A stretch of DNA of 33,093 nucleotides from Marinobacterium sp. (GCA_025800125.1 JAOXSF010000036.1:1-33093), one strand, 5' to 3'; shown: positions 15,538-26,605, counted from the stretch's first letter. A program made the numbers and translations. The notes: generated from the sequence alone by a model not told the origin.

Positions 15538-17556
15538 ATGACTATCGAATTCAGACACGAACCTGATCGCAGTTCGCTGTCGTTCCGGATGGGTAAACTG
15601 ATTGAGCGGATACTGATCGGTGTCGGCCTGCGTACGCTGAGCGCTCAGTTTATGGCCTCCTATCTGCTGATTTTCCTGCTGACGCTGGTTGCCGCGCTGA
15701 CCGCCTGGCTGGCCGATAACCGTCACCCACAGCTGGATCAGCTCAATGACAGCCAGCGCCTGAGCGCCCAGGTGCTGTTACGTGATGCCCTGATCAGCGA
15801 GCAACAGCCGCAACTGGCACACGAGATCCGCCAGCAGATCAACCGGTGGCAACAGAACCACCGGCTGATGTCCGGCAGTGCACTGGAGCAGGTCGGCAGT
15901 GAAGCACAGACAGAGATTCGTCAGCTGTTGCAGCAGGTTAACAGCCAGTGGCAACGCTACAGCACCAGTCTGCAACAGTACATTCAGCAACCAGAACCGG
16001 GCTTGCAGCCACAACTGCGCCAACAGGCAAATCAGCTGCTGAGCGCCCAGCAGGCAGTCGTTGAACGTATGAACCGTTACTACAACCAGCGTTCTGACCG
16101 TTACCTGATCATCTCGCTGGGGCTGTCCGGCATTATTCTGCTACTGGTTGTCTGGGGCCGTTACTTCGGTATGGCGGTGATGATGTCGCAGATCAAAAAC
16201 CTGCGTGACCATCTGCGGCTGCTGGCCACCGGCGATTTCTCACAACCGATTACTATTGATAACCCGGACAACGAAATCGGTCAGAACTACAAAGCCTATA
16301 ACCGGATCATTCTGCAAGTGGGTCGATTGCTGCTGAAAGTCACCCAGACCGCCGGGCGCATCAGTACCGACAGTGATCAGGTTGCCTCGAATCTGGACGA
16401 CACCCGCCAGGGAGTGAATCGCCAGCATGAAGAACTGTCACGACTGGCCAGCGCCATCACCGATATGTCTGACTCCATTGCCCATGTGGCGGAAAACGCC
16501 ACCAATGCCGCCAGTTCTGCCGACCAGGCAGCCATGGCCGCAGACAATGGCAACCAGGTACTGCAACGTTCGGTAATCAGCATCAACAAGGTGTCAGAGC
16601 AGGTCAGTGAATCCGGCGAGGTGATCAACCAGCTCAAACAGGACAGCGAAGAGGTGGGACAGATTCTGTCCGTGATCACCGAAATTTCTGAACAGACCAA
16701 CCTGCTGGCATTGAACGCCGCCATTGAAGCCGCCCGTGCCGGTGAACAGGGGCGTGGTTTTGCCGTGGTAGCCGACGAAGTACGTGAACTGGCCCGCCGT
16801 ACCCAGGCGTCAATCGACAGTATTGACGCGATTATCCAGCGCCTGCAAGGACAGTCAGACCGCGCCGTCGAGGTAATCGCCCGCAGTCAGACAGAGAGTG
16901 CCAACTGTGTCAGCGAAGCCCAGCTGGCCAGTGAAGAGCTGGAACGTATTGTTGCCCTGATCGCTGAAATTCTGCAACGTAACACCCATATTGCCAACGC
17001 CGCGGAAGAACAGAGCCAGGTGGCGCGAGACATGGACAGCAACGTCAATGCCCTGTCCAGCCTGTCGGGCCGTACCAGCCGTTATGCCAGCCAGACAGTA
17101 TCTGCATCTGGCCACATCACCGACCGCCTGCAACATCTGACCGGCGAGCTGGGCCAGTTTAAAACCACCGTTGCCGGGGTTGATCTTGGCAAAGCCAAAG
17201 CCGCACATCTGGCCTGGAAAAGCCGCCTGCGCAGTTACCTGGATGGCAAAAGTCACCTCAGCCATGAAGAAGCGGTATCCCACCGTGATTGCAGCTTTGG
17301 CAAGTGGTTTTACAGTGAAGGGCTGAAAACCTACCGCAACATCCCCGAGATACAGCGCATTGAAGCACCACATACAGAGCTGCACCGTCTGGTAGGTTGT
17401 GTCATTGACTGCCGGGAAGCCGGTGATAATGAACAGGCCGAACAGCACTATGAACGGGTGTCTGAACTGTCCGGTGAGATTGTCGAATTGCTCAACGCCA
17501 TTGAAGACCGGATTGCAGAACAGGCGGAGCGCACCAGCGATAACAGCTACGCCTGA
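15538..17556 (+). CDS. Methyl-accepting chemotaxis protein with C-terminal CZB zinc domain
   Basis: 672 aa from ATG 15538, chosen for its AAGGAG ribosome-binding site; the frame is open from 15394 without one. Two membrane spans at about 35-58 and 189-208 enclose a roughly 130-residue periplasmic helical sensor, rich in Gln, resembling the PilJ-type N-terminal domain. A HAMP-like linker follows. The cytoplasmic hairpin tip is [30 protein letters not shown] (about 382-411). The C-terminus is a CZB domain with the zinc set His557 (AHLAW), Cys585 (DCSFGKW), His612 and His616 (PHTELH). CZB domains tune receptor signalling to zinc or hypochlorite in other bacteria. The ligand is unknown, and no other chemotaxis genes are nearby. 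Confidence 0.93.
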   Translation: MTIEFRHEPDRSSLSFRMGKLIERILIGVGLRTLSAQFMASYLLIFLLTLVAALTAWLADNRHPQLDQLNDSQRLSAQVLLRDALISEQQPQLAHEIRQQINRWQQNHRLMSGSALEQVGSEAQTEIRQLLQQVNSQWQRYSTSLQQYIQQPEPGLQPQLRQQANQLLSAQQAVVERMNRYYNQRSDRYLIISLGLSGIILLLVVWGRYFGMAVMMSQIKNLRDHLRLLATGDFSQPITIDNPDNEIGQNYKAYNRIILQVGRLLLKVTQTAGRISTDSDQVASNLDDTRQGVNRQHEELSRLASAITDMSDSIAHVAENATNAASSADQAAMAADNGNQVLQRSVISINKVSEQVSESGEVINQLKQDSEEVGQILSVITEISEQTNLLALNAAIEAARAGEQGRGFAVVADEVRELARRTQASIDSIDAIIQRLQGQSDRAVEVIARSQTESANCVSEAQLASEELERIVALIAEILQRNTHIANAAEEQSQVARDMDSNVNALSSLSGRTSRYASQTVSASGHITDRLQHLTGELGQFKTTVAGVDLGKAKAAHLAWKSRLRSYLDGKSHLSHEEAVSHRDCSFGKWFYSEGLKTYRNIPEIQRIEAPHTELHRLVGCVIDCREAGDNEQAEQHYERVSELSGEIVELLNAIEDRIAEQAERTSDNSYA

Positions 17557-17591
17557 CGGCTAACAGGCCATTTATAGCTATAAATAACAGC

Positions 17592-17620
17592 CCCCCCCGT
17601 CAGCACTGCTGGCGGGAGGG
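17592..17620 (+). terminator. GC-rich hairpin after the chemoreceptor gene (weak terminator)
   Basis: CCCGTCAGC pairs with GCTGGCGGG (one G-T pair), inside a run of eight C and a matching GGGAGGG. No T tract follows, so termination is uncertain. Confidence 0.35.
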
Positions 17621-17819
17621 TTCATGGTGTCGACATCACACCAACCGGCAGGCATTACCAGGCGCTCACCTAGCGCGCCGGGCCGCACACCTCTAATCTA
17701 CCCAGCTGCCTGAAGGAACACACATAATCTGAGAGACTCAGACCGAGAAGCCATCAGAGCAAGCACCAGAACTGATACAAAAATGACTGTAAGAAAAGAG
17801 ATAGCTGGCAGAGCACCTT

Positions 17820-18601
17820 GAATTCAGATAATAAATGCAACACTCATGATTGAACGGTAAGAGGTGGCACAACCGCTGATTGTGCAGGAATACACGCCCG
17901 CAGAGATCAGCCGTCAGATTAGCGTACACCGGGCAACAGTGTGCCGGGAATTGAAACGTAACAGCTGTGATGGCAGATACCGCACTGAATCAGCGCAGTA
18001 CAAGGCCAGTCGACGACGGACCAAGGCTATCAAGTATCGAATACCTGACAACACTGTCTTCTATAGTGGAATGGGCACTCACTCTTGACTGGAGCCCTGA
18101 GCAGATAAGTGCAAGCGCCTCGCTTATCGCGTCAGCCACGAGTGGATTTATCAACACATTTGTAGTGATCAAAGCGGTAGGTACTGAGCGCAAGAGCCGT
18201 ATGTACCTGGTTCAGAAAGTCGAAACGAAAACAGCCACTGCGGTTGCTGATATCATCATTGATATGCTGACGCCCTATCAAACACAGGTACATACCATTA
18301 CAGCGGACAACGGCTCAGAATTTTTAGAGCATCAGAGGCACTGGAGGCGTCGTTCTTTTTTGCGAACCCTTACGCAGCCTAGGAGCGCAGGCTGAACAGA
18401 GAGCTTTAATGGTTTATTACGTCAGTATGTGCCGAAGGGGTGTAATTTGCGCACTGTGACGAGTACGCAGCTGGCACAGACCCAGCAGCGGCTTAACTTG
18501 AGGCCTCGAAAATGACTTGAGTACAAGCAGCCTCAGACAGTATTAAATGGCTATCTGAAAACTGCTTGAAATGAGGAGTGTTGTACTTCGAAGTTAAATT
18601 C
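17820..18601 (+). mobile_element. Decayed IS30-family insertion sequence
   Basis: About 782 bp bounded by imperfect 26-bp inverted repeats: 17820-17845 and 18576-18601 match at about 18 of 26 positions, with GAATT outermost and CAACACTC innermost. A full IS30 element is roughly 1.0-1.2 kb, so internal sequence has been lost. I see no clear target duplication. It forms the left border of the RTX gene pair. Confidence 0.8.
17864..18569 (+). pseudogene. IS30-family transposase, multiply frameshifted
   Basis: The pieces lie in different frames. The N-terminal helix-turn-helix has YTPAEISRQISVHRATVCRELKRN (17888-17959). The middle part is LDWSPEQIS (about 18090), then VSHEWIYQHI (18132-18161, another frame). 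A DDE-domain piece ERKSRMYLVQKVETKTATAV and HTITADNGSEF (18188-18320) follows, and the C-terminal RQYVPKGCNLRT plus TQQRLNLRPRK, with internal stops, runs to about 18569. About 80 residues between the middle and DDE parts are missing. The protein cannot be functional. Confidence 0.88.
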
Positions 18602-18608
18602 GCGGCGC

Positions 18609-19271
18609 TCAAGTAATCTGAGGGCCGTAATTACGACCTAATACCTGTTTTGCATCCGAACTACGTTGTTGCGCTTTCTTTCTCAGTTCTGCATACTGCT
18701 CAAGTTGCTTATCCATTTCCTGGAAGACAGGGTGGTTCGATATGTCACCGGCAGGGCTTCTGCCTCTCTGTGTATTCCAGCTATTGCCACTATGTTTCAG
18801 CCAGCGGTCGAAATCCTCCATTCCGGACTGTTTCTCCATTAAGCCAGCTATCTCTTTTATTTGATCTGGACGAGAATCTAACCAAGCTTTAATATCATCG
18901 GAGCGAGAATGAGGATTACCGTAGTAATCTACTATCTCTCCCCCATTCTGATAGTTATCCCAGTTATTGTGTAGTAGAAATACTTCGTTCCCAGGAAGGT
19001 CTAGCTCCTTCGCGGCCTGGTAAGAGACTTCGAACTGCAAGAGAAATATTGTAGCGTCTAGCTCTCCTCTCCTCTCAGCCCATTTCCCTTTCATCAGTGA
19101 CTCATAAAGCTCTTCGGGAGGAGCTGATTTATTTACTACTTCGTCCAAGGATGCAGGAAACGCTGTTTTACCAGAGTTATAACTTCTCTCTCTTGGAGGA
19201 GAGCTGTTATTCAAGTTTAAAGTGTTACCACTCAAAAATATCATACGGCCGGGTACATTTGAAATAGACAT
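18609..19271 (-). CDS. Unrecognised protein paired with the RTX gene
   Basis: 220 aa from the ATG at 19271, chosen because GGGAGAGG precedes it; a GTG at 19310 in the same frame is less likely. No signal peptide, membrane span or known motif. It is polar, with a Ser/Asn-rich first 40 residues, a central helical part (LDATIFLLQFEVSYQAAKELDLPG), Trp/Asn-rich stretches (HNNWDNYQNGG, RWLKHSGNSWNTQ) and a likely coiled C-terminus (MDKQLEQYAELRKKAQQ). It begins 52 bases after the RTX gene on the same strand, so the two are probably one transcript. It could be a secreted partner or an accessory protein. The function is unknown. Confidence 0.6.
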   Translation of the reverse strand: MSISNVPGRMIFLSGNTLNLNNSSPPRERSYNSGKTAFPASLDEVVNKSAPPEELYESLMKGKWAERRGELDATIFLLQFEVSYQAAKELDLPGNEVFLLHNNWDNYQNGGEIVDYYGNPHSRSDDIKAWLDSRPDQIKEIAGLMEKQSGMEDFDRWLKHSGNSWNTQRGRSPAGDISNHPVFQEMDKQLEQYAELRKKAQQRSSDAKQVLGRNYGPQIT

Positions 19272-19323
19272 AACCTCTCCCTGGAATGTGCCCTGACTCA
19301 GCCAGGACACTGACTTTTTCCAA

Positions 19324-20385
19324 TTAAAAAATAAGGCCTAAGAGCTCGATATTGTTGGAGTCATACACATTCTCAATTGTATCGGACGATACAAAAAAGT
19401 CCTCAATAATGACGCCGTTAGAGGGAAGGCCGCTTGCCCAGTTATCACCCTGTCGGGAGAAGATGAGATCATCTCCGTCAGCGCTTTGCCACACTTCAAT
19501 TTCACCAGCAGCAACAGACCACGCCAGATACACCTCATCATTAGCACCAGTACTGTCGTCTATAAACGTACGTCCAGATTGATTGCTTGCAATGTACTGA
19601 TCATTACCGCTACCACCAAAGAGTATGGCCTCTCCGTTTCCGTCATGGTGCAAATCATCATCACCGCTTCCACCATGCAGTTCGTCAAAGAGATTGAATG
19701 AGACAGCTGCTCCAGCACCGGTGCCTAGTACATCATCGCCAGCCCCCCCGAAAAGCTGGTCAATATCTTCATTCCCAACAAGGATGTCATTGCCATCATC
19801 ACCGTAAAGAATATCATTACCTTGGCCACCAATGAGTGTGTCGTTATGGATACCTCCATAGCCACGGTCATCGCCATTCCCGCCTACCAAAGTATCATCT
19901 CCATGCCCGCCATTAAGGGAGTCATTTCCATTCTCACCAAATAATAGGTCACTACCCTCATCACCTCTCAGAGTGTCATTTCCGTCCCCCCCTTGAAGTT
20001 CATCCTGGCCCGCACCACCGATAAGACCATCATCTCCCTCTTGCCCTACGATAAGGTCATCACCTTGTTCGCCATACATCCAATCATTACCGGTTCCACC
20101 AAAAATGGTATCGGCATTATCTCCACCATAAATTTGATCACTGCCAGAACCGCCATAGAGTGTGTCCACACCGACGCCGCCGTAGATTCTATCGTTGCCT
20201 CCATTACCCCAGACTCGATCATCACCTATTCCAGCATATATCAGGTCTCCCTCTGAACTCCCATTAACGGCATCGTTTCCAGCATGGGTCCATATTTCAT
20301 AAGCCATTCCTGTACCACTAACATCAATTGAATCAGCTTGATTTGGTACACGCTGAGTAACATCCCATTTCAAATACTGGCTCAT
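19324..20385 (-). CDS. RTX (hemolysin-type calcium-binding) repeat protein
   Basis: 353 aa; AAAGGA lies upstream of the ATG at 20385. From residue about 35 to about 265 it is almost wholly glycine/aspartate nonapeptides of the GGxGxDxLx type (GGNGNDRIYGG, GGSGSDQIYGG, GGTGNDWMYGE and many more), which bind calcium and fold as a beta-roll after export. The C-terminal about 90 residues lack repeats and contain IIEDFFVSSDTIENV, typical of the region before type I secretion signals. There is no N-terminal signal peptide and no catalytic domain, so it is an RTX-only protein, perhaps structural, adhesive or a carrier. No type I exporter is in the window. Confidence 0.88.
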   Translation of the reverse strand: MSQYLKWDVTQRVPNQADSIDVSGTGMAYEIWTHAGNDAVNGSSEGDLIYAGIGDDRVWGNGGNDRIYGGVGVDTLYGGSGSDQIYGGDNADTIFGGTGNDWMYGEQGDDLIVGQEGDDGLIGGAGQDELQGGDGNDTLRGDEGSDLLFGENGNDSLNGGHGDDTLVGGNGDDRGYGGIHNDTLIGGQGNDILYGDDGNDILVGNEDIDQLFGGAGDDVLGTGAGAAVSFNLFDELHGGSGDDDLHHDGNGEAILFGGSGNDQYIASNQSGRTFIDDSTGANDEVYLAWSVAAGEIEVWQSADGDDLIFSRQGDNWASGLPSNGVIIEDFFVSSDTIENVYDSNNIELLGLIF

Positions 20386-20550
20386 CTATAACGTCCTTTG
20401 TTGTAAGTTGATTGGAAATCAGAGGATATATAAACAAAAATCAGACAAATATAACCTAATGGAATGACAGAGTATTTCCTATAAAAAACAGAGGCAAACC
20501 AGGGCGATGTCATAAGCTTATTTTAAATTGATTAATGTCATATTGATGAA

Positions 20551-21702
20551 CAGGGCGAGAGCATGAACGCCTATCAGGCATGAATGACCTTTTCCAGGTA
20601 ACGCACATCCATAGCTGCCAGTCGTCGTTTCCCTGCGTAATTGATTTGCTGCAATATGGCGTAGAACCGACAGGTTACAGGCTCCATTATCTCGACTGAT
20701 TCGGCAGGCATCTTCCCTGAAAACGACATCAAGTACCCAGTGTAAGCGGTTTTCCACGTCCCAGTGGCTACGCACTGCTTGCGCGAACGCTTCTTCATCC
20801 AGCATGGCAGAGCTGATGTAATAACGGTGGTCCAGCGTTTCCTTGCCTGATTTATCGCAACTGTAACGCATTGCAACACCGATGGTTTTTAAACCGGGCC
20901 AGTCTGGTAGCGCTTCAAGATTGCTGGCATCAAGGACATGATATTCCCTGTACTCCTGACGACCATGACCGGACTCTATCTGCCGATGGCCTGACGTATC
21001 ATCCAGTGATGGAGCAAACGCCAGGAGAATCACCTAGTGCAGCGCCTTCTGATTGCCTTTCACTGCCAGAAGATAGTCACCCTTGCGATCAATGATGGTT
21101 GTTGCAATCTCTTTCTGGCAACCCATAGCATCCAGTGTGACCACACTGTCCCGTAGATCCAGCAATGATAGCAACTCTGGTATTGCCTTGATTTCGTTAG
21201 ACTTTTCATGAGTTTTCAACTGCCCCATTACAACACCATTGGCAGTGGAAAACGCGCTGACCATGTGAATGGCAGATTGCCGGTCTCCGGGTTTATACGA
21301 GCTGCGCAGTGTTTTGCCATCAACAGCAATGATCTGCTGTTCTGAATGCTGCTCGATGTCTTTCATCCACTGGATAAAGCGTTCATGGAGAACATCCGGA
21401 TCAACCTGGCTGATTACACGAGCAATGGTGTCATGAGCAGGAACACAATCCGTGCTTCGCCAAAGTCCTCGATTTCTTCCCAGCCCGCACAGCCAGCAAT
21501 AACGGCGGTGACTGCAAGAAACAGGATATCGAATAATGGATAAAGCGTTTTGCCACTCTGGCGAATGTCGTTAATACCGGACAGGTGCTGCGCAAGGATG
21601 TTCAGGCTCATAATCTGATCGTAAATCAGGTAGCTGAACATATTGGCCTGACAGGTGAAACCTGTATTCGTCAGATCACTCTGCGTTCATGCTCTCGCCT
21701 TG
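20551..21702 (-). mobile_element. Decayed ISAs1-family insertion sequence
   Basis: 1152 bp between 20-bp inverted repeats CAGGGCGAGAGCATGAACGC (20551-20570) and its near-perfect inverse at 21683-21702 (one mismatch). The transposase remnant runs right to left inside and its true stop lies four bases inside the 20551 repeat. I see no target duplication. It forms the right border of the RTX gene pair. Confidence 0.87.
20574..21611 (-). pseudogene. ISAs1-family transposase with three lesions
   Basis: It starts MSLNILAQHLSGINDIRQ at 21611. After DFGEAR (about 21455) about a dozen residues are lost and the frame changes to DCVPAHDTIARVIS. The second part contains the family motifs IIAVDGKTLR and TLDAMGCQKEIA. 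An in-frame TAG at 21034-21036 separates GNQKALH from VILLAFAPSLDD. The third part runs through SHWDVENRLHWVLDVVFREDACR. A last frameshift near 20640 leads to the genuine C-terminus KRRLAAMDVRYLEKVIHA ending at 20574. An apparent alternative C-terminus reading out to 20518 is an artefact of that shift. Confidence 0.9.
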
Positions 21703-21959
21703 GGTATGCACCAAACAGAGTCACTCTTCATTTCACTACAACCTCGCGATAACACACTACCACAAAGCTCATTGCACCAGCCGTCTATACATTCTCCAGA
21801 CGAGGCTGTCTGAACAGTTGTGTCAGTGACCTTGGCGTCTGCTGTTATTGTTGCAACTGCGTACCTGACTAGACTGACCACAGAGCCTATAAAACGCGGT
21901 GTTATCAGCCTGACAGGCCGATAAGCCGCTACAACAATAAACAGCCCCGGAGTCTGACC

Positions 21960-24104
21960 ATGTTGATGGAAGGAAAAACAATCCGTATTGCCGCTGTTGA
22001 GAACGGAATCTGTGAGCTGGTCTTCGACAACCAGAACGATTCAGTCAACAAACTCAATCAGGCCACCATGGCCGAGCTGCATGAAGCGATCAGCCTGCTG
22101 GCCAGCCAGTCTGATATTACCGGCCTGCTGCTGAGCAGCGCTAAAGACAGTTTTATCGTCGGTGCCGACATTACCGAATTCACCCAGATGTTCAGTCACA
22201 GCGAAGACGAAATCAGCGCCGCGCTGGCTGAGCTGAACGGCACAATCAATGCGCTGGAAGACCTGCCTTTCCCGACCGTCACCACCATCAACGGTATCGC
22301 ACTGGGTGGTGGCTTTGAGGTCTGCCTGGCCACGGATTACCGGGTTGCCGCCAGCGGCGCTAAAGTTGGCCTGCCAGAGGTCAAACTGGGTATCTATCCA
22401 GGCTGGGGCGGCACCGTGCGACTGCCCCGGCTGATCGGCGTCGACAACGCCAACGAGTGGATCTGTGGCGGCGTCGAGAAGAAAGCGGAAGCAGCACTGA
22501 AAGACGGCGCGGTAGATGCGGTCGTGGCCGCACAACAGCTGCGCGAAGCAGGCCTGCACCTGTTACAGCAGTGCATAGATGGCACGTTTGACTATCAGGC
22601 CCGCCGCCGCGAAAAGCAGAGCCCGATCCGGCTCAATCAGATTGAGCAGATGATGGCGTTCGAATCTGCCAGGGGTGTGATCGGCCAGAAAGCCGGGCCA
22701 CACTACCCAGCGCCGATGGCAGCGCTGGGGGCGATTCAGAAACACGCCAACATGAGCCGCGATAAGGCACTGGCGGTTGAAACCCGCGGCTTTGTCAAAC
22801 TGGCCCGCAATGAAGTCACCCGCGCACTGGTCGGTCTGTTTATGAAAGACCAGCACGTAAAGAAAGTCAGTAAAGGCTATGAACGCCAGGCCGCTGCGGT
22901 TGATCAGGCCGCCGTACTGGGTGCAGGTATTATGGGCGGCGGTATCGCCTACCAGGCGGCGGTCAAAGGCACACCGATTCTGATGAAAGACATAGCCGAA
23001 CCGGCGCTGGAGCTGGGCCTGAATGAGGCCAGCAAGCTGCTCGGTGCGCGGCTCAAGCGCAAGCGCATCAGTCAGACACAGGTGGCCGAAACGCTGAACC
23101 GTATCACCCCGACGTTGAGCTACGGCGACTTTGGCCGCGCAGACCTGGTGGTTGAAGCCGTGGTTGAAAACGAAGCGGTGAAAAAAGCAGTGCTGGCAGA
23201 GGCAGAACAGCAACTGCCGGAAGCTGCCACCCTGACCTCCAACACCTCCACCATCTCCATCAACCGGCTGGCTGAAGGGCTGGCCCGGCCGGAAAACTTC
23301 TGTGGTATGCACTTCTTCAACCCGGTACACAAAATGCCGCTGGTTGAGGTGATTCGTGGAGAGAAAACCTCCGAAGCAACCGTTGCCCGCACCGTCGCCT
23401 GGGCGCGCAAGATGGGCAAAACGCCGATTGTGGTGAACGACTGTCCGGGCTTTCTGGTAAACCGGGTGCTGTTCCCCTACTTCGGTGGCTTCTGCAAGCT
23501 GATTGAAGATGGCGCAGATTTCATGCAGATCGACCGGGTGATGGAGCGTTTCGGCTGGCCGATGGGCCCGGCCTGGTTGCTGGATGTGGTGGGTATTGAT
23601 ACCGCACACCACGCCGACAGTGTCATGGCCGCAGGTTTCCCTGATCGCATGAGCCATGATCATGAGAGCGTGATCGACCGGATGTTCAAACTGGCGCGTT
23701 TCGGCCAGAAAAACGGTATCGGTTTCTATCGCTATGAAGCCGATAAGCGCGGTAAAACACAGAAACTGCAAGACGACAGTGTACCCGGCCTGCTGGAGGG
23801 CGTGGTTGGCAAGCGCGGTGACATCAGCGACGACGAGATTATTGCCCGTATGATGATTCCACTGTGTATCGAAACCGCCCGTTGTGTTGAAGAAGGCATC
23901 GTCGCCAGTGCCGCCGAGGCCGATATGGCGCTGATCTACGGTATCGGTTTCCCACCGTTCCGCGGCGGCGCACTGCACTATATGGATCAGATGGGCATGG
24001 CAGCATTCTGCGAACTGGCAGCAGGCTATGAAGCGCTGGGGCCACTTTACCACCCGACTGAAAAGATGAAAGCGATGGCCGCCAGTGGCGGGACCTGGTT
24101 CTGA
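21960..24104 (+). CDS. fadB: Fatty acid oxidation complex subunit alpha
   Basis: 714 aa; CGGAG seven bases before ATG 21960; Pseudomonas FadB is about 715 aa. The N-terminal crotonase domain carries the two catalytic glutamates Glu120 ([17 protein letters not shown]) and Glu140 ([16 protein letters not shown]). The 3-hydroxyacyl-CoA dehydrogenase domain has the NAD motif [11 protein letters not shown] (320-330) and catalytic His451 in [17 protein letters not shown]. It hydrates enoyl-CoA and oxidises 3-hydroxyacyl-CoA, also with isomerase and epimerase activity, in a complex with FadA. First gene of the fadBA operon, 257 bases after the ISAs1 remnant. I found no PsrA-type GAAAC-N4-GTTTC box upstream. 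Confidence 0.97.
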   Translation: MLMEGKTIRIAAVENGICELVFDNQNDSVNKLNQATMAELHEAISLLASQSDITGLLLSSAKDSFIVGADITEFTQMFSHSEDEISAALAELNGTINALEDLPFPTVTTINGIALGGGFEVCLATDYRVAASGAKVGLPEVKLGIYPGWGGTVRLPRLIGVDNANEWICGGVEKKAEAALKDGAVDAVVAAQQLREAGLHLLQQCIDGTFDYQARRREKQSPIRLNQIEQMMAFESARGVIGQKAGPHYPAPMAALGAIQKHANMSRDKALAVETRGFVKLARNEVTRALVGLFMKDQHVKKVSKGYERQAAAVDQAAVLGAGIMGGGIAYQAAVKGTPILMKDIAEPALELGLNEASKLLGARLKRKRISQTQVAETLNRITPTLSYGDFGRADLVVEAVVENEAVKKAVLAEAEQQLPEAATLTSNTSTISINRLAEGLARPENFCGMHFFNPVHKMPLVEVIRGEKTSEATVARTVAWARKMGKTPIVVNDCPGFLVNRVLFPYFGGFCKLIEDGADFMQIDRVMERFGWPMGPAWLLDVVGIDTAHHADSVMAAGFPDRMSHDHESVIDRMFKLARFGQKNGIGFYRYEADKRGKTQKLQDDSVPGLLEGVVGKRGDISDDEIIARMMIPLCIETARCVEEGIVASAAEADMALIYGIGFPPFRGGALHYMDQMGMAAFCELAAGYEALGPLYHPTEKMKAMAASGGTWF

Positions 24105-24120
24105 GCACCGCTACCTGTAG

Positions 24121-25335
<1,215 letters not shown>

Positions 25336-25363
25336 AAACCGTCGCAAACAGATGAATTGCCGA

Positions 25364-25435
25364 CGTTAACAGATTATATGCTCACAGCAGCACAGGCTAA
25401 GCTTGACCGGGTTGTGTAGCGCTGATCTGTTAACG
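25364..25435 (+). repeat. Perfect 11-bp inverted repeat downstream of fadA
   Basis: CGTTAACAGAT (25364-25374) and ATCTGTTAACG (25425-25435), 50 bases between them. Could form a 3' UTR stem of the fadBA mRNA. It lies in the 294-base gap before the next gene, which otherwise holds only the terminator. Confidence 0.5.
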
Positions 25436-25544
25436 ACGGTGCAACAGCACGGTTTACCGCACCTGTTGCCCAGCTGTTGCAAAGACGCCCTGGTTATGAA
25501 CACCCTTTTGGCAGCACCAGAATCCCTTTCGATGCTGTTTCCCC

Positions 25545-25574
25545 GGCCAGCGCCACCACCGCTGGCCGTTTTTT
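25545..25574 (+). terminator. Rho-independent terminator of fadBA
   Basis: GGCCAGCG (25545-25552), 7-base loop, CGCTGGCC (25560-25567), then G and six T. Oriented for the plus strand. Confidence 0.88.
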
Positions 25575-25629
25575 ATCTGTCTGCCCCTCTGGTTTACCTT
25601 CGCCGCTGCACCCGCTTATGCCGCTCCCA

Positions 25630-26250
25630 TCAGCAGGGGCTGATCCGATAGCTGCAACGCAGATCATCCGATAGCAGGTGCTGCTGGCGTTCCACCGTTG
25701 CCAACGGAGCCAGTAGCTGCTGAAAGATGTCCAGTTCCGAGCGGCAGAAACCCTGGCAGCGAGTCGCGGCAGCGCAGATCGGGCAGTGGTGTTCGAGCAG
25801 TATAAAGTCGCCATCCTCCAGCGCCTCCACATCGGCCATATAACCTTCACTACGTCGCAGCTGTGCCAGTGCCTGCACCTTGTCTGCCAGCTTGTCCAGC
25901 CCATCCAGAGCCTGGCGATACTGGCTGAGCTGTTGCTGCTCCCGCTGGCTGATCAGGCGCTCCAGTCCCTGTTCACCAAACAGTTCGGTTACCGAGTCGA
26001 TCAGCTGCAAGCTGAGTTCGGCATGACGGTCAGGAAAACGCTGCATCGCGCGCGCTGTCAGATACCAGCTGCGTTTCGGCCTGCCACGCCCGGCCACACT
26101 GTCCTGCCAGTACACCAGCTCCTGTTCGGCCAGCGCCTGTAAGTGGCGACGGGCACCCATGGAGGTCATCCCCAGGCTTTTACCCAGCTCGGCAGCTGAC
26201 AGCGGGCCTCGGGTTTTCAGTAGTTCAAGAATCTGATCTGCATTGCTCAT
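25630..26250 (-). CDS. SufR/COG2345-like transcriptional regulator with C-terminal cysteine cluster
   Basis: 206 aa. Residues 1-65 are a winged helix (ILELLKTRGPLSAAELGKSLG, TSMGARRHLQAL, wing VAGRGRPKRSWYLT), followed by a helical dimerisation region. The C-terminal domain has six cysteines: Cys156, 159, 165, 169, 199 and 206 (HHCPICAAATRCQGFC, then RCSYRISPC). This architecture matches the COG2345 regulators that include the iron-sulphur sensor SufR, so an Fe-S cluster or metal is likely bound, though the cysteine spacing is not the cyanobacterial one. Convergent with fadA. Two candidate AAC-N6-GTT operators lie upstream, suggesting autoregulation. Confidence 0.82.
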   Translation of the reverse strand: MSNADQILELLKTRGPLSAAELGKSLGMTSMGARRHLQALAEQELVYWQDSVAGRGRPKRSWYLTARAMQRFPDRHAELSLQLIDSVTELFGEQGLERLISQREQQQLSQYRQALDGLDKLADKVQALAQLRRSEGYMADVEALEDGDFILLEHHCPICAAATRCQGFCRSELDIFQQLLAPLATVERQQHLLSDDLRCSYRISPC

Positions 26251-26284
26251 AGGCCAGGATTATCAGCAGACCACTTTATTTAAT

Positions 26285-26298
26285 CAACAAATTTGTTT
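26285..26298. promoter_or_regulatory. Candidate operator 1 of the SufR-like regulator
   Basis: CAACAAATTTGTTT, which contains the perfect palindrome AACAAATTTGTT (26286-26297). It matches 7 of 8 conserved bases of CAAC-N6-GTTG, the operator reported for cyanobacterial SufR. It lies 35 bases upstream of the regulator start. Confidence 0.5.
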
Positions 26299-26316
26299 AC
26301 TAATTTGCACACCATC

Positions 26317-26346
26317 AATTTAATAAACCTTTCAGTTTATTAAATT
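26317..26346. promoter_or_regulatory. Candidate operator 2 of the SufR-like regulator
   Basis: AATTTAATAAAC (26317-26328), spacer CTTTCA, GTTTATTAAATT (26335-26346): a perfect 12-bp inverted repeat with the same AAC-N6-GTT core as operator 1. The two centres are 40 bases apart, close to four helical turns. The rest of the 355-base gap 26251-26605 holds the tandem repeat at 26520 and no gene I accept. Confidence 0.55.
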
Positions 26347-26519
26347 TCCCACAGGCAGTCTCCCGATACAGCGTACTGAATGAGCACTGTGTCTGACTGT
26401 TCTGCTGGCAGCAGCAACCGACCAGACATTACGATTGTGGTGTCTGATGGGATGTATGGCGCTGTACCCACTGGGCCAGCTGATCTGGTCGACCACAGCC
26501 GGGGCGGCACGGACAGCGT

Positions 26520-26571
26520 CTTGACTGACCGCGCCTTGACTGACCGCCTTGACTGACCACCTTGACTGACC
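26520..26571. repeat. Short tandem repeat, four copies of CTTGACTGACC
   Basis: Copies begin at 26520, 26535, 26548 and 26561, giving periods of 15, 13 and 13 bases. On the minus strand the repeat translates partly as VSQ, but the frame (26332-26628) shows no other protein-like features. Confidence 0.8.
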
Positions 26572-26605
26572 GCGCAAAAAGATTGCCGTCGCTTCCGGGA
26601 ACAGA

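Noticed and set aside
18609-20385. Search for a type I secretion system with the RTX gene
   Set aside because: No ABC transporter, membrane fusion protein or TolC-like gene in the window.
20518-20573. Apparent C-terminus of the ISAs1 transposase reaching beyond the inverted repeat
   Set aside because: It arises from a frameshift near 20640; the other frame ends in the family-like KRRLAAMDVRYLEKVIHA inside the element.
21703-21959. Search for a PsrA-type operator and fatty-acid regulator box before fadB
   Set aside because: No GAAAC-N4-GTTTC-like sequence found by eye.
22563-24053. 496-aa open frame on the minus strand over fadB
   Set aside because: Antisense shadow of a fully conserved fadB; the product is His/Gln-rich without motifs.
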